Source: Planctomycetia bacterium (GTDB lineage: Bacteria; Planctomycetota; Planctomycetia; Gemmatales; HRBIN36). From it: 64,000 nt of DNA. Of the stretch, positions 24,799-32,746 are shown one piece after another. Each line of letters starts with the position of its first letter. Positions within the stretch are counted from its first letter, which is position 1. Location of the stretch: assembly GCA_016795155.1 (NCBI GenBank), contig JAEUIE010000002.1, positions 62,001 to 126,000 of the forward strand, read 5' to 3'. The position numbers were made by a program, and so were the translations under genes. A model generated the notes under the pieces. That model did no database searches and was not told where the DNA came from. It saw only the letters and a program-made list of their open reading frames with translations.

Positions 24799-25482
24799 TT
24801 GAATCGAGCCGTCGGGTTTTCCACTGGTTCCCTGGCACCTGGGCATTGCGGGCAGGCGCTGGAGATACTGCGCACTGTGAATGTGCAGGCGGTAGAGATT
24901 TCCGCGCTGCGTGTGTCAGAATTGCGTGAAGCGTTGCAGGCATTGGATGAAATAGATCTGACTCGATTCCAGTATGTTTCCTTTCATGCTCCGAGCAAGT
25001 TTCATGGACTGCATGAGAAGGAAATCAGAGAGGCTCTTAGCCTGGTGGTGGAGAAACAATTCCCGATCATTCTGCATCCCGATGCGATCAGCGATTGGGG
25101 CATCTGGCGAGAGCTTGGTCCACTTGCAGTGATTGAAAACATGGATGGCAGAAAGCCTGACGGAAGGACAGTGGAAGAGTTGTTGCCGGTGTTTGAAAGA
25201 CTGCCCGAGGCACGGTTCTGTTTTGACACAGGCCACGCCTGGCAGATCGATCCGACGATGACATTGACTCAGGAACTGCTGCTGGCGTTTGCGGACAGGC
25301 TTTGCGAGTTTCATGTCAGTACGGTCAATGATCAGTTCAGCCATGAACCTTTGCAGGTCGCCAGCATCAAAGTGTTTGCCCCGTGGCTCAAGAGGTTTCC
25401 TGATGTGCCCATCATTCTGGAAACGCCCGTGGGTAATGCAGAGATGATTGGTCAGTTGCAGTTGGTTCGAGAGTGGTGCTGA
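24799..25482 (+). CDS. sugar phosphate isomerase/epimerase-like TIM-barrel protein
   Basis: The 227-residue protein begins at a TTG (24799) with GGGAG upstream, and no better ATG exists near the N-terminus. The fold pattern is xylose isomerase-like/AP endonuclease 2: 'VSFHAPSKFHG', 'PIILHPDAISDW', 'AVIENMDGRKPDGRTVEEL', 'CFDTGHAWQID', 'CEFHVSTVND' and 'PIILETPV'. The His, Glu, Asp and His ligands for a divalent metal are all present. At 227 residues it is shorter than typical members (about 270). Its substrate is unknown. It overlaps no neighbour and ends at a repeat between convergent genes. Confidence 0.8.
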   Translation: MNRAVGFSTGSLAPGHCGQALEILRTVNVQAVEISALRVSELREALQALDEIDLTRFQYVSFHAPSKFHGLHEKEIREALSLVVEKQFPIILHPDAISDWGIWRELGPLAVIENMDGRKPDGRTVEELLPVFERLPEARFCFDTGHAWQIDPTMTLTQELLLAFADRLCEFHVSTVNDQFSHEPLQVASIKVFAPWLKRFPDVPIILETPVGNAEMIGQLQLVREWC

Positions 25483-25498
25483 TACTGATTGGATTTAT

Positions 25499-25580
25499 GT
25501 GGGTCAGGATTCCAGTTCTGACAACGTCGAGCGGAAGCACCGTGTTATCTCTGCGAACAGTATTGGAATCATGTTCCACA
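25499..25580 (+). repeat. twin-palindrome intergenic repeat, copy 2
   Basis: This 82-base element runs GTGGGTC to TTCCACA. By hand count it matches the copy at 32664-32745 at about 62 of 82 positions without gaps; differences concentrate in the middle. It carries the CGTCGAGCG-AAGC block and the two palindromes, here slightly degraded. It lies between the convergent isomerase-like gene and fusA. Confidence 0.8.
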
Positions 25581-25588
25581 AATAAAAT

Positions 25589-25610
25589 GCCCTCAGATTT
25601 CACTGAGGGC
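25589..25610 (-). terminator. rho-independent terminator of fusA
   Basis: On the minus strand GCCCTCAG, a 6-base loop and CTGAGGGC are followed by ATTTTATTTG. It lies 27 bases past the fusA stop. Confidence 0.8.
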
Positions 25611-25636
25611 CTGGTGTGGTTTTTCCGTAAAGAAGC

Positions 25637-27772
25637 TTATCCGGCTTTCTTCATGTCGGGGCGGATGTCTGCCAGTTCTTCCTTCACCGGAGCATAATGG
25701 CTAGGCTCCATGCTGAAGCTGGCGGTTCCGGAAGTGAAGTTTCGCAGATCGGAACTGTAACCGAACAGCGAAGCCAGTGGGATATAGGCATGCAGTTGAG
25801 CACGACCTTTTTCGAGACCAGAGTTGAGGATTTCGCCTCGTCGCCGGCTGGTATCGCCAGTGAGGTCACCGATGTACTGGCCGGGTGACTGCACGTTGAC
25901 TTCCATGATCGGTTCGAGCAGCACAATACCGGCATTCCGTGCAGCTTCCTGCAGGCACTGTTCCGCAGCTACCTGGAAGGCGATTTGCGATGAATCGACA
26001 TCGTGGTGCTTGCCATCGAATAGCGTGCACTTCACATTCACCACCTGGAACTTGTACTTGGTGCCCTTGCGACATGCTTCGCGGAAGCCTTTTTCCACAG
26101 AAGGGATGTACTGGCCGGGGACGACGCCACCGACGATTTCATCGACAAAATAGAGACCATTGGGATCGGGCTTTTCGCCGTTCTCAATCAGTTCAGCTTC
26201 AATGGCTTCGCGTTCTTCCTTGCTCAGTGGTTCAAACCGGCACACGATGCGGGCAAACTGACCACGACCACCTGTCTGCTTGACGTGCTTGTATTCCTGC
26301 TCAATAGCCTTGGCCAGGGTCTGCCGATAACTCACCATAGGTTTGCCGATATTGACATCGACCTTGAAATCGCGTTTGAGTTTGTGAACAGCGATTTCGA
26401 GGTGGAGTTCACCCATGCCGGAGATGATGATCTGATTGGTTTCATGATCTGTCACGCAGCGGAGCGTAGGATCATCACGCACCATCTTGGCGATGGCTTC
26501 AGAGAGCTTGCCTTCATCAGTGTTCTTGCCGGGTTCCAGAGCCTGGCTGATCACCGGTTCAGGGAAGCGGATTTCTTCAAGGATGACCGGGTTCTTTTCA
26601 TCTGCCAGGGTGTTTCCAGTCTGGGTTTCCTTGAGCCCGACCAGTCCGACGATTTCCCCGGGGCCGGCATATTCAAGTCGTTCGCGTTCCTTGCCGAACA
26701 TGCGGTATACGTGGCTGATGCGTTCCGTACGGTTCTTGGTGGTATTCATGTAGGTGGTGCCGGGAATGAGCTTGCCACTGTACACGCGGGTATAAACCAC
26801 ATCGCCTGTCGGTTCAGCAACCGTTTTGAAGGCGAGTGCAGAAAGGGGTTCGGTTTCCAGAGGCTTGCGTTCCACCTGCTCCTTTTTGCCGGGAACCTGA
26901 GCCATGACCGAGCCACGTTCTGCGGGGCTGGGCATGAAGTCGATGACACAATCGAGCAGGTTCTGCACACCTTGATATTTGAACGAGGAACCGCAAATAA
27001 CCGGGTTCAGCTTCATATCAAGCGTGGCTTTGCGAATGGCTTTGCGCAGATCAGCTTCTGGAATGGGTTTGCCTTCGAGCAGCATTTCCGCGATGTGATC
27101 ATCATGCAGCGAGACTGCATTGAGAAGTTTTTCGCGAGCATCATGAGCTTCCTGCTGATATTGTTCGGGAATGTCGCGAAGTTCCAGCTTCCAGTGCTTG
27201 GGATCAGCCGGATCTTTCCAGATCATCTTCATGCGAATGACATCGATAACGCCTTCAAAATTGGCAGGCCCCTGGCCGGCAGGAATGGTGCAGAGAGCCA
27301 CATTGGCCTGCAGCTTTTCCTCCATTTCCTTGACAGCGTTGTAGAAGTCGGCACCGATGCGATCGAGTTTGTTGACGTAGGCAATGCGGGGAACGTTGTA
27401 TTTGTTGGCCTGGAACCAGACGGTTTCGGACTGTACTTCAACGCCACCCACTGCGCAGAAGACAACCACGCCGCCATCGAGTACGCGGAGGGAGCGTTCG
27501 ACTTCTGCAGTGAAATCGACGTGGCCTGGAGTATCGATGATGTTGATCTGATGATCTCGCCAGGAGACGGTCACTGCAGCGGAGTAAATGGTAATGCCAC
27601 GAGCTGCTTCTTCAGGGTCGAAATCAGTGGTGGTATCTCCTGAATCCACATCACCCATTTTGTGTTTGGCGCCAGCATAATAAAGAATGCGTTCTGAAGT
27701 GGTGGTTTTACCAGCATCCACGTGAGCGATGATTCCAATGTTACGTAACTGATTAATCGACATGTGCTTCAT
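25637..27772 (-). CDS. fusA: elongation factor G (first paralogue, spdEFG1/mitochondrial EFG1-like)
   Basis: The 711-residue GTPase drives translocation. It has all expected motifs: P-loop AHVDAGKTTTSE (about 16-27), switch I RGITIYSAAV, DTPGHVDF (about 84-91) and NKLDRIGA, then domains II-V. Its N-terminus (RNIGIIAHVDAGKTTTSERILYYAGAKHKMGDVDSGDTTTD) resembles the EF-G group shared by planctomycetes, spirochaetes and mitochondria, called spdEFG1 in published phylogenies. It lies apart from the str genes, while a second EF-G is at 56851-58947. This one is more likely the translocase. A hairpin lies in the 5' leader region. Confidence 0.93.
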   Translation of the reverse strand: MKHMSINQLRNIGIIAHVDAGKTTTSERILYYAGAKHKMGDVDSGDTTTDFDPEEAARGITIYSAAVTVSWRDHQINIIDTPGHVDFTAEVERSLRVLDGGVVVFCAVGGVEVQSETVWFQANKYNVPRIAYVNKLDRIGADFYNAVKEMEEKLQANVALCTIPAGQGPANFEGVIDVIRMKMIWKDPADPKHWKLELRDIPEQYQQEAHDAREKLLNAVSLHDDHIAEMLLEGKPIPEADLRKAIRKATLDMKLNPVICGSSFKYQGVQNLLDCVIDFMPSPAERGSVMAQVPGKKEQVERKPLETEPLSALAFKTVAEPTGDVVYTRVYSGKLIPGTTYMNTTKNRTERISHVYRMFGKERERLEYAGPGEIVGLVGLKETQTGNTLADEKNPVILEEIRFPEPVISQALEPGKNTDEGKLSEAIAKMVRDDPTLRCVTDHETNQIIISGMGELHLEIAVHKLKRDFKVDVNIGKPMVSYRQTLAKAIEQEYKHVKQTGGRGQFARIVCRFEPLSKEEREAIEAELIENGEKPDPNGLYFVDEIVGGVVPGQYIPSVEKGFREACRKGTKYKFQVVNVKCTLFDGKHHDVDSSQIAFQVAAEQCLQEAARNAGIVLLEPIMEVNVQSPGQYIGDLTGDTSRRRGEILNSGLEKGRAQLHAYIPLASLFGYSSDLRNFTSGTASFSMEPSHYAPVKEELADIRPDMKKAG

Positions 27773-27896
27773 CTTCCTTGTCCGCTCTCACGGGCTGACA
27801 TCACCCGATGAAATACGGACCGAGCCAAATAATAAACTCCCGCCTGGCTGTCGTTCCCCGCAGCCATCGTGAAGTCAGGTTAGTCATTGTGCGGCC

Positions 27897-27949
27897 TGCA
27901 CATCATCTGAAATAGACGAAGCAGACTGCTTCTGGTGACTTGATGTGCA
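27897..27949. other. two-level hairpin in the fusA leader region
   Basis: The outer arms TGCACATCA (27897-27905) and TGATGTGCA (27941-27949) pair perfectly. Inside, GAAGCAG (27918-27924) and CTGCTTC (27926-27932) form a second perfect palindrome. It is 125 bases upstream of the fusA start and could be an RNA control element or a protein binding site. Confidence 0.5.
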
Positions 27950-28087
27950 ACATGGGTGAGAATACTAACGCTCGCCAATGCAAGTGGGGCCGACGGTTCA
28001 CCAGATGAAATAAGTATAAGAGCGAGACCTGAAAAGTGAAGTGGAGGAGGTTCAGTAGTTTACATGAAGAGTGCATGAAGCAATGGG

Positions 28088-28116
28088 TACAACTCGTCGG
28101 AAAAACAGGTTATAAT
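28088..28116 (+). promoter_or_regulatory. candidate promoter for the FmdB-type gene
   Basis: A perfect -10 box TATAAT is at 28111-28116. The matching -35 (TACAAC, 28088-28093, 17-base spacer) is weak. Confidence 0.45.
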
Positions 28117-28174
28117 GAATCCTATTCTGCCATTTTCGTGGTACAGCTATAAACTTTCAAAAGGAGACAAGATC

Positions 28175-28381
28175 ATGCCACTGTATGAATACACTTGCCG
28201 ATCCTGTGAAAGCGACTTTGAGATGTTGGTTTCCTCGCTGGAGGAAAAGGTCAACTGCCCACAGTGTGATGGGGAAGAAGTGAACCGGCATATCAGCCTT
28301 CCTGCAGCTCCACAGGTGAAAACGGCAACAGGGTGTTCCACTGAAGGTCCACCCTGTTCGCCGAGATGTTGCAGGCTATAG
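28175..28381 (+). CDS. FmdB-family zinc ribbon protein
   Basis: The ATG at 28175 has AAGGAGAC just upstream; the longer frame from 28115 is leader. The 68-residue product begins MPLYEYTCRSCESDFEMLVS, then NCPQCDGEEVNRHIS. These are the two Cys-x2-Cys pairs of the FmdB/CxxC_CxxC_SSSS regulatory-protein family. Such proteins bind one zinc ion; their role is poorly known (the name comes from formamidase regulation). The C-terminus has three extra cysteines (CSTEGPPCSPRCC), which is common in the family. It is probably monocistronic and convergent with the next gene. Confidence 0.85.
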   Translation: MPLYEYTCRSCESDFEMLVSSLEEKVNCPQCDGEEVNRHISLPAAPQVKTATGCSTEGPPCSPRCCRL

Positions 28382-28392
28382 AGCCAAAGTAT

Positions 28393-29280
28393 TTAACTTC
28401 GGCTGCGTACCACGCGACGTTTCTGTTTTGATCGCCAACGGCGATAACCAAATCCGGCGGCAAAAATTCCTGCACCAAAACTTGCCAGCATTGCAGGCTC
28501 TGGTACAGCTACGGAAATGGCCCAGGTTGATTGTACATCAACCGTAGCGCCGGGCTGAATTGTCAGGTTCCACTGGTAGGCGCCGGTGAAGTCGCCGGGG
28601 CCGAAAGGCAAACCAGAGTTATTGAGATTATCTGCATTGGCATTGAGCAGAAGATCACGGATGGCGGCAAAGGCAGCTACCTGAAACGCACTGGCATTGG
28701 CTGCACTGAAAACGATGGAAGTTGATCCTTCCGTAATGGTCATGCTGTTGATGTTTCCTGTCGCCGAATCTCCGCCTGACGAAGCATTGACATCAAAGTC
28801 TGCATAGTTGAACAAAGAGATGACCAGAGGAACGCTGCCTGGATTGGTGATGGAAAATGTATTGGCGAGCGTTGCAGAGCCTGGTGTGGGGCCATCAGTC
28901 AGTACCGAAGTGTAAACGGCATTGAAACGGACTACTGCTGCAGAGTCAGTTTCCGACCAGTTGTAAGTAGCGGTGTTGCCAGTGTAGGTGCTGGAGCCGG
29001 CTAATGCGCCGCCTGCACTGTTGGTGTAGATGCCGAATGGCCGTTCGCGTGTATCGCCGCTGACGCGGTAGTACCACCACCCGCCGAACATATGATCGGT
29101 AGTTGCCCCTCCCTCAGGTCGAAAATCGACAGTGGGGCCTGTTGCAGTTTCAAACGATGGGGCATTGCCACGGAAAAAGTTGGCATTGCCATCTGTCTGA
29201 GAGCCACCTGTTTGAGCAAATGAGATAACCGGGCATAGAAGCAAACTGAATAACGTTGCTCGAACCATCATGTATTTCAT
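28393..29280 (-). CDS. PEP-CTERM sorted exported protein
   Basis: The 295-residue protein has an N-terminal signal peptide (MMVRATLFSLLLCPVISFAQT, cleavage near 23) and a C-terminal sorting signal: VPEPAMLASFGAGIFAAGFGYRRWRSKQKRR, i.e. the PEP motif, hydrophobic segment and basic tail. In between is a Ser/Thr/Asn/Gly-rich beta protein without cysteine motifs. PEP-CTERM proteins are cut and retained or exported by an exosortase in organisms with exopolysaccharide or complex envelopes. No exosortase is in this window. The mature function is unknown. Confidence 0.88.
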   Translation of the reverse strand: MKYMMVRATLFSLLLCPVISFAQTGGSQTDGNANFFRGNAPSFETATGPTVDFRPEGGATTDHMFGGWWYYRVSGDTRERPFGIYTNSAGGALAGSSTYTGNTATYNWSETDSAAVVRFNAVYTSVLTDGPTPGSATLANTFSITNPGSVPLVISLFNYADFDVNASSGGDSATGNINSMTITEGSTSIVFSAANASAFQVAAFAAIRDLLLNANADNLNNSGLPFGPGDFTGAYQWNLTIQPGATVDVQSTWAISVAVPEPAMLASFGAGIFAAGFGYRRWRSKQKRRVVRSRS

Positions 29281-29555
29281 AGCTTCTGACTTCCCTGTAG
29301 AAGTGTGTAAGACCAGACGACGAACATAGCACTGATCAGGTTAATGGATAGGAACAGCAGTGCAAGCAATTTCTGGAAAAAAGGTTAAAAAGTTGCGGGC
29401 TGATTTTTCAGCTTCCCGCTCCTTTCAAGAAGGCTGATATCAACATGAACTCTTTATTCAACCATTGCAAAATCGTCAGTCGAATGTAACAATGAGGGCG
29501 ACTGAAGAAATCAACTGTGCGGGATGATTTCCCGCCTTGTTCAGGAGACAGCGTC
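29281..29555. other. 275-base divergent intergenic region
   Basis: AT-rich, with no gene or clear hairpin. It should hold promoters for the PEP-CTERM and ACT-domain genes, but I could not assign boxes with confidence. Confidence 0.4.
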
Positions 29556-29984
29556 ATGGACTTTCAGTTGGATCGCGTACAGGTCTGGTCTTGTGAAATA
29601 CCTGATCAGCCGGGTGGAGCAGCAGGCATTCTGGAACCCCTTTCTCAGGCTGGTGCACACCTGGAATTTATCCTTTCGCGACGACTGTCTAACAAAATTG
29701 GCAAGGGTGAACTGTTCGTAGCGCCCATCACTGGCCCGGCTCAGACCAAAGCTGCTCAAGCAGTTCAGTTGCACAAAGCCAATGACATGATTCTGCTCAA
29801 AATTTACGGCTCAGACAAACCAGGTCTGGCACATAGCCTTGCATCCTGTCTGGCGAACGCCGGCATTAATCTGAGAAGTCTGACAATGACCGCATTTGGG
29901 GGCAAATTTGTTGCCTATGTGGCCTGCGATTCTCCTGATGATACTGCCAAGGCTGTCAATGCCCTGGCGGCACTGAAGCTCTAA
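29556..29984 (+). CDS. ACT-domain protein (two ACT modules)
   Basis: I placed the start at ATG 29556 (AGGAG nine bases upstream); an upstream GTG at 29517 adds an unlikely leader. The product is 142 residues with two beta-alpha-beta ACT-like halves: 'VWSCEIPDQPGGAAGILEPLSQAGAHLEFILSRRL' and 'ILLKIYGSDKPGLAHSLASCLANAGINLRSLTMTAFGGKFVAYVACDS'. The second half is the clearer match. ACT domains bind amino acids and regulate enzymes; stand-alone double-ACT proteins are regulatory or of unknown role. It is followed by a 12-bp hairpin. Confidence 0.85.
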   Translation: MDFQLDRVQVWSCEIPDQPGGAAGILEPLSQAGAHLEFILSRRLSNKIGKGELFVAPITGPAQTKAAQAVQLHKANDMILLKIYGSDKPGLAHSLASCLANAGINLRSLTMTAFGGKFVAYVACDSPDDTAKAVNALAALKL

Positions 29985-29998
29985 AAGTGTTCATGATA

Positions 29999-30032
29999 AG
30001 TGATCCTGCGGAATGATAGACGCAGGATCACT
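29999..30032 (+). terminator. 12-bp intergenic hairpin
   Basis: AGTGATCCTGCG (29999-30010) pairs perfectly with 30021-30032 around a 10-base loop. No T-run follows, so it is a weak terminator or an mRNA 3' stabiliser after the ACT gene. Confidence 0.6.
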
Positions 30033-30051
30033 CTCATTCCTGGTATAAACA

Positions 30052-30603
30052 ATGCAATCCAAAGCTAGTTCAGTGAAGGAATATCTGGCCTCTCTGCCTG
30101 AAGATCGTCGAGAGGCGCTGGAGACTTTGCGAAAAGTCATCCTGGCGAATCTCGACAACGAGTTCGAGGAGGGAATGCAGTACGGAATGATTGGCTACTA
30201 TGTGCCACATCGTATATTCCCCGATGGCTATCACTGCGATCCGAAACAGCCATTGCCTTTTGCAGGATTGGCTTCGCAGAAGAATTACATTTCACTTTAC
30301 ATGATGTGCTGCTATGAAAATGGTCCGGAAGAAAAGTGGCTGAAGCAAGCGTGGACCAAAGCCGGCAAGAAACTCAACATGGGGAAATGCTGTATCAGGT
30401 TTGCCAAGGTGGAAGATGTGCCACTGGAAGTGGTAGGTGAAGCCTTCAGGCGAGTGACAGCATCGAAATACATTGAGTATTACGAATCAGCGATTAAAAC
30501 AAAAAACAAGAAAGCTACCTCCGGAAAAACGGTAAAACCACGGTCAACTTTGAAGACAAAAACTAAAGTAAAAGCGGTGAAGAAAAGGGTAGCGAAATCA
30601 TAG
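30052..30603 (+). CDS. DUF1801 (YdhG-like) domain protein with Lys-rich tail
   Basis: The 183-residue protein has the DUF1801 fold signature: 'VKEYLASLPEDRREALETLRKVI', 'FEEGMQYGMIGYYVP', 'PFAGLASQKNYISLYMMC' and 'LNMGKCCIRFAKVEDVPLEVVGEAFRRV'. The family is small, cytosolic and structurally related to iron-chaperone-like/YdhG proteins, but its function is uncertain. The last 40 residues (KTKNKKATSGKTVKPRSTLKTKTKVKAVKKRVAKS) form a histone-H1-like basic tail that could bind nucleic acid. Basic tails of this kind are frequent add-ons in planctomycete proteins. Confidence 0.85.
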   Translation: MQSKASSVKEYLASLPEDRREALETLRKVILANLDNEFEEGMQYGMIGYYVPHRIFPDGYHCDPKQPLPFAGLASQKNYISLYMMCCYENGPEEKWLKQAWTKAGKKLNMGKCCIRFAKVEDVPLEVVGEAFRRVTASKYIEYYESAIKTKNKKATSGKTVKPRSTLKTKTKVKAVKKRVAKS

Positions 30604-30795
30604 ACATGACGTCGTTAAATGACGTAATCGTAAGTATTTACGGCAATTTTGTTGAACTGGAAAAGCACGTCGGTGTAGTTTTTCTCAAATGAAATCAGAA
30701 ATCTTGTACTGGATGACTGTCAAAAAACGTGATTTATACTATGATGCACTGTTCCTGAGAGGTCAGGTGGACTTGGTATTTGTACCGGAGTGTAT

Positions 30796-30996
30796 ATGCC
30801 TTTGCGGATGCGAGTGAATGACAAGGAGCCAATCGGGCTTGCCTTGCGTCGATTCAAAAAGCTGTTGGAACGTAGTGGTATCTTCAAAGAACTGCGTAAG
30901 CGCAAACATTACGAAAAGCCTTGCGAACTTCGTCGCCGTGCTCAACTCCGCAAGCGTTCCGCGATTCGTAAAGCACGTCAACTGGCAGGCAACTAG
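30796..30996 (+). CDS. rpsU: 30S ribosomal protein S21
   Basis: The 66-residue, very basic product begins MPLRMRVNDKEPIGLALRRFKKLLERSG, the S21 signature, and ends in a helix rich in Arg and Lys. S21 helps the small subunit start translation near the anti-Shine-Dalgarno region. The ATG at 30796 has CGGAG with a 5-base spacer; the GTG two codons upstream is less likely. A terminator follows directly, so it is a single-gene unit. In many bacteria rpsU is next to dnaG-rpoD, which is not the case here. Confidence 0.95.
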   Translation: MPLRMRVNDKEPIGLALRRFKKLLERSGIFKELRKRKHYEKPCELRRRAQLRKRSAIRKARQLAGN

Positions 30997-31007
30997 ATAG
31001 AGCTGAA

Positions 31008-31033
31008 GCCCTTGTGCATTTCATCACAGGGGC
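31008..31033 (+). terminator. terminator of rpsU
   Basis: GCCCTTGTG (31008-31016) pairs with CACAGGGGC (31025-31033), 9 bp with one wobble, around an 8-base loop; ATTTTATAAT follows soon after. Confidence 0.7.
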
Positions 31034-31168
31034 ATGTGATTTTATAATTGAAAAATTGCTGCAGTAAAAGTATGATTTGCCAGAGCCATTTCCCGAAGTT
31101 GGAATTGGTTTATGGTATGATGTGTTATCCCGCCTTTTTTCTGCATTGAATCGCCAGGTATCTGCCAT

Positions 31169-32575
31169 ATGAGTTCAGCGACAAGTGATACGTCACACAC
31201 AGCCATCTTTGGTTGGCCCACGTGGCTCAAGAACATCCCGTTCATTCTGATGCACCTGGCATGTCTTCTGGTATTTCTGCCTGATGTGCATGCTACGCCG
31301 ACAGCCATCGGCCTGTGTATCGGCTTCTATGTGCTCCGCATGTTTGGCATTACTGCAGGTTACCATCGATACTTTTCGCACCGTGCTTACAAGACCAGCC
31401 GCTGGTTCCAGTTTGTGATGGCCTGGCTGGGCTGTTCCGCCATGCAGAAGGGGCCTCTGTGGTGGGCCAGTCATCATCGGCATCATCACCTGCATTCAGA
31501 TCATGAAGAAGATGTACATTCGCCACATGTGGATACACTCTGGTGGTCACACATCGGCTGGGTGCTTTCTGATGATTACGTTCACACCGACTGGAATGCG
31601 ATTCGTGACTTTTCCAAGTATCCTGAACTGCAATGGCTTGACCGCAACCACTGGGTACCTGGTTTAACATTGGCTATCATCAGCTACCTGGTTGGCGGCT
31701 TGAGTGGCCTGGTCTGGGGATTCTTTGTCAGCACGGTGATCACCTACCATGCAACGTTCTGCATCAACTCGTTCTGCCACATCATCGGCAACGTTCGATA
31801 CAAGACTACCGACAAGAGCAAAAACAGCGCGTTGATGGCCCTCATTACCCTGGGTGAAGGCTGGCATAACAATCATCACTACTACCAGAGCTCAGCCAAT
31901 CAGGGATTCTTCTGGTGGGAGTTTGATATCAGCTATTACCTGCTGAAAACGCTGTCGTGGTGTGGGCTGGTGTGGGATCTTCGTGGCGTGCCAGAAACCA
32001 AGAAGAACCCCAAGCCGGAAGCATTGGTTGAGCCTGTCAAGCCACCACCAGTTATTGAAGCAGCACCAGTGCCTGTACCGGCAATGGTTTCTCTGCAGAC
32101 CGCAGCACATTCGGTGCTTTCTTCGCTGAACCATGCAGCGGAAGTTGCATCGCAGGCGGCAACATCAGCTCGACAGTTGGCTGCTGGTGCAGGAACCTCG
32201 CTTTCGCATATGGCTGAATCGGCCGCAGCCCAGGCGAAACAGGCACATCAGGCATTAATCCATGCAGCGGAAATCGCATCACAGTCGTCTGCGTCACTGA
32301 AAGATTCTGCCAGCCAGGTTGCACATACTGCAGCGGAAACCCTGTTTCACGCATTGGAAAGTGCTGCATCACTGGCCAGACAGGCTTCTCATTCAGCAGC
32401 AGTTGCCATTCAGGCCAGTGGGGAATTTGCATCATACGCCGCAGATTCGGCACAGCAGAGAATCCACCAGGCGGCATTGGCTGCATCCGAAGCATGGACC
32501 CAGGCTGTCGAGAAACTTTCGCAGGCAGTTCAATCGCTGAAGTCGAAGGCAATAGCAGTGGAAGTGGTGAGTTAA
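31169..32575 (+). CDS. acyl-CoA/acyl-lipid desaturase with Ala-rich helical tail
   Basis: The 468-residue protein has an N-terminal membrane desaturase (residues 1-265) with the three histidine boxes that hold the di-iron centre: HRYFSH (about 66-71), HHRHHH (about 102-107) and GWHNNHH (about 231-237). Four or so membrane helices surround them. It should introduce a delta-9 type double bond into saturated fatty chains. After a Pro-rich linker (about 273-300), residues about 300-460 form a long Ala/Ser/Gln-rich amphipathic helical tail with repeats like HAAE.ASQ. The tail resembles phasins, apolipoproteins or LEA proteins and is not part of usual desaturases. It may wrap lipid or act as an oligomerisation stalk. 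Confidence 0.92.
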   Translation: MSSATSDTSHTAIFGWPTWLKNIPFILMHLACLLVFLPDVHATPTAIGLCIGFYVLRMFGITAGYHRYFSHRAYKTSRWFQFVMAWLGCSAMQKGPLWWASHHRHHHLHSDHEEDVHSPHVDTLWWSHIGWVLSDDYVHTDWNAIRDFSKYPELQWLDRNHWVPGLTLAIISYLVGGLSGLVWGFFVSTVITYHATFCINSFCHIIGNVRYKTTDKSKNSALMALITLGEGWHNNHHYYQSSANQGFFWWEFDISYYLLKTLSWCGLVWDLRGVPETKKNPKPEALVEPVKPPPVIEAAPVPVPAMVSLQTAAHSVLSSLNHAAEVASQAATSARQLAAGAGTSLSHMAESAAAQAKQAHQALIHAAEIASQSSASLKDSASQVAHTAAETLFHALESAASLARQASHSAAVAIQASGEFASYAADSAQQRIHQAALAASEAWTQAVEKLSQAVQSLKSKAIAVEVVS

Positions 32576-32663
32576 GCGTGGGTCACGATTGTATCGTGAC
32601 AGCGCCGAGCGATGTGTTGGCGTATTATTGCCGATTACACGTTAAAACGTATCTCACATTTTT

Positions 32664-32745
32664 GTGGGTCAAGATTCCAATCTTGACTTCGTCGAGCGAA
32701 AGCTGTGCATTGTAACCGCGAACAGGATTAGAATCCTATTCCACA
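32664..32745 (+). repeat. twin-palindrome intergenic repeat, copy 3 (best preserved)
   Basis: This 82-base element has palindrome 1 GTCAAGATTCCAATCTTGAC (32668-32687, perfect 9-bp arms), the CGTCGAGCG block, and palindrome 2 at 32720-32741 (arms GAACAGGATT and AATCCTATTC). The ends TTGTGG (32662-32667) and CCACAA (32741-32746) are inverted repeats of each other. It lies between the convergent desaturase and CoA-transferase genes. The remaining bases 32576-32661 show nothing recognisable. Confidence 0.85.
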
Positions 32746-32746
32746 A

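Larger units (their letters stand above)
27773..28174. other. 402-base divergent intergenic region upstream of fusA and the FmdB gene
   Basis: No gene is seen. It contains a large hairpin (27897-27949, listed separately) and an imperfect repeat of TCACC-GATGAAATA near 27801 and 28002. A good -10 box for the rightward gene is at 28111-28116. I could not place a confident leftward promoter for fusA. Confidence 0.55.

Noticed and set aside
26285-27643. 452-codon open frame on the plus strand opposite fusA
   Set aside because: It is the antisense shadow of a clear EF-G gene whose codon bias keeps the complementary frame open; it has no start signal and no recognisable domain.
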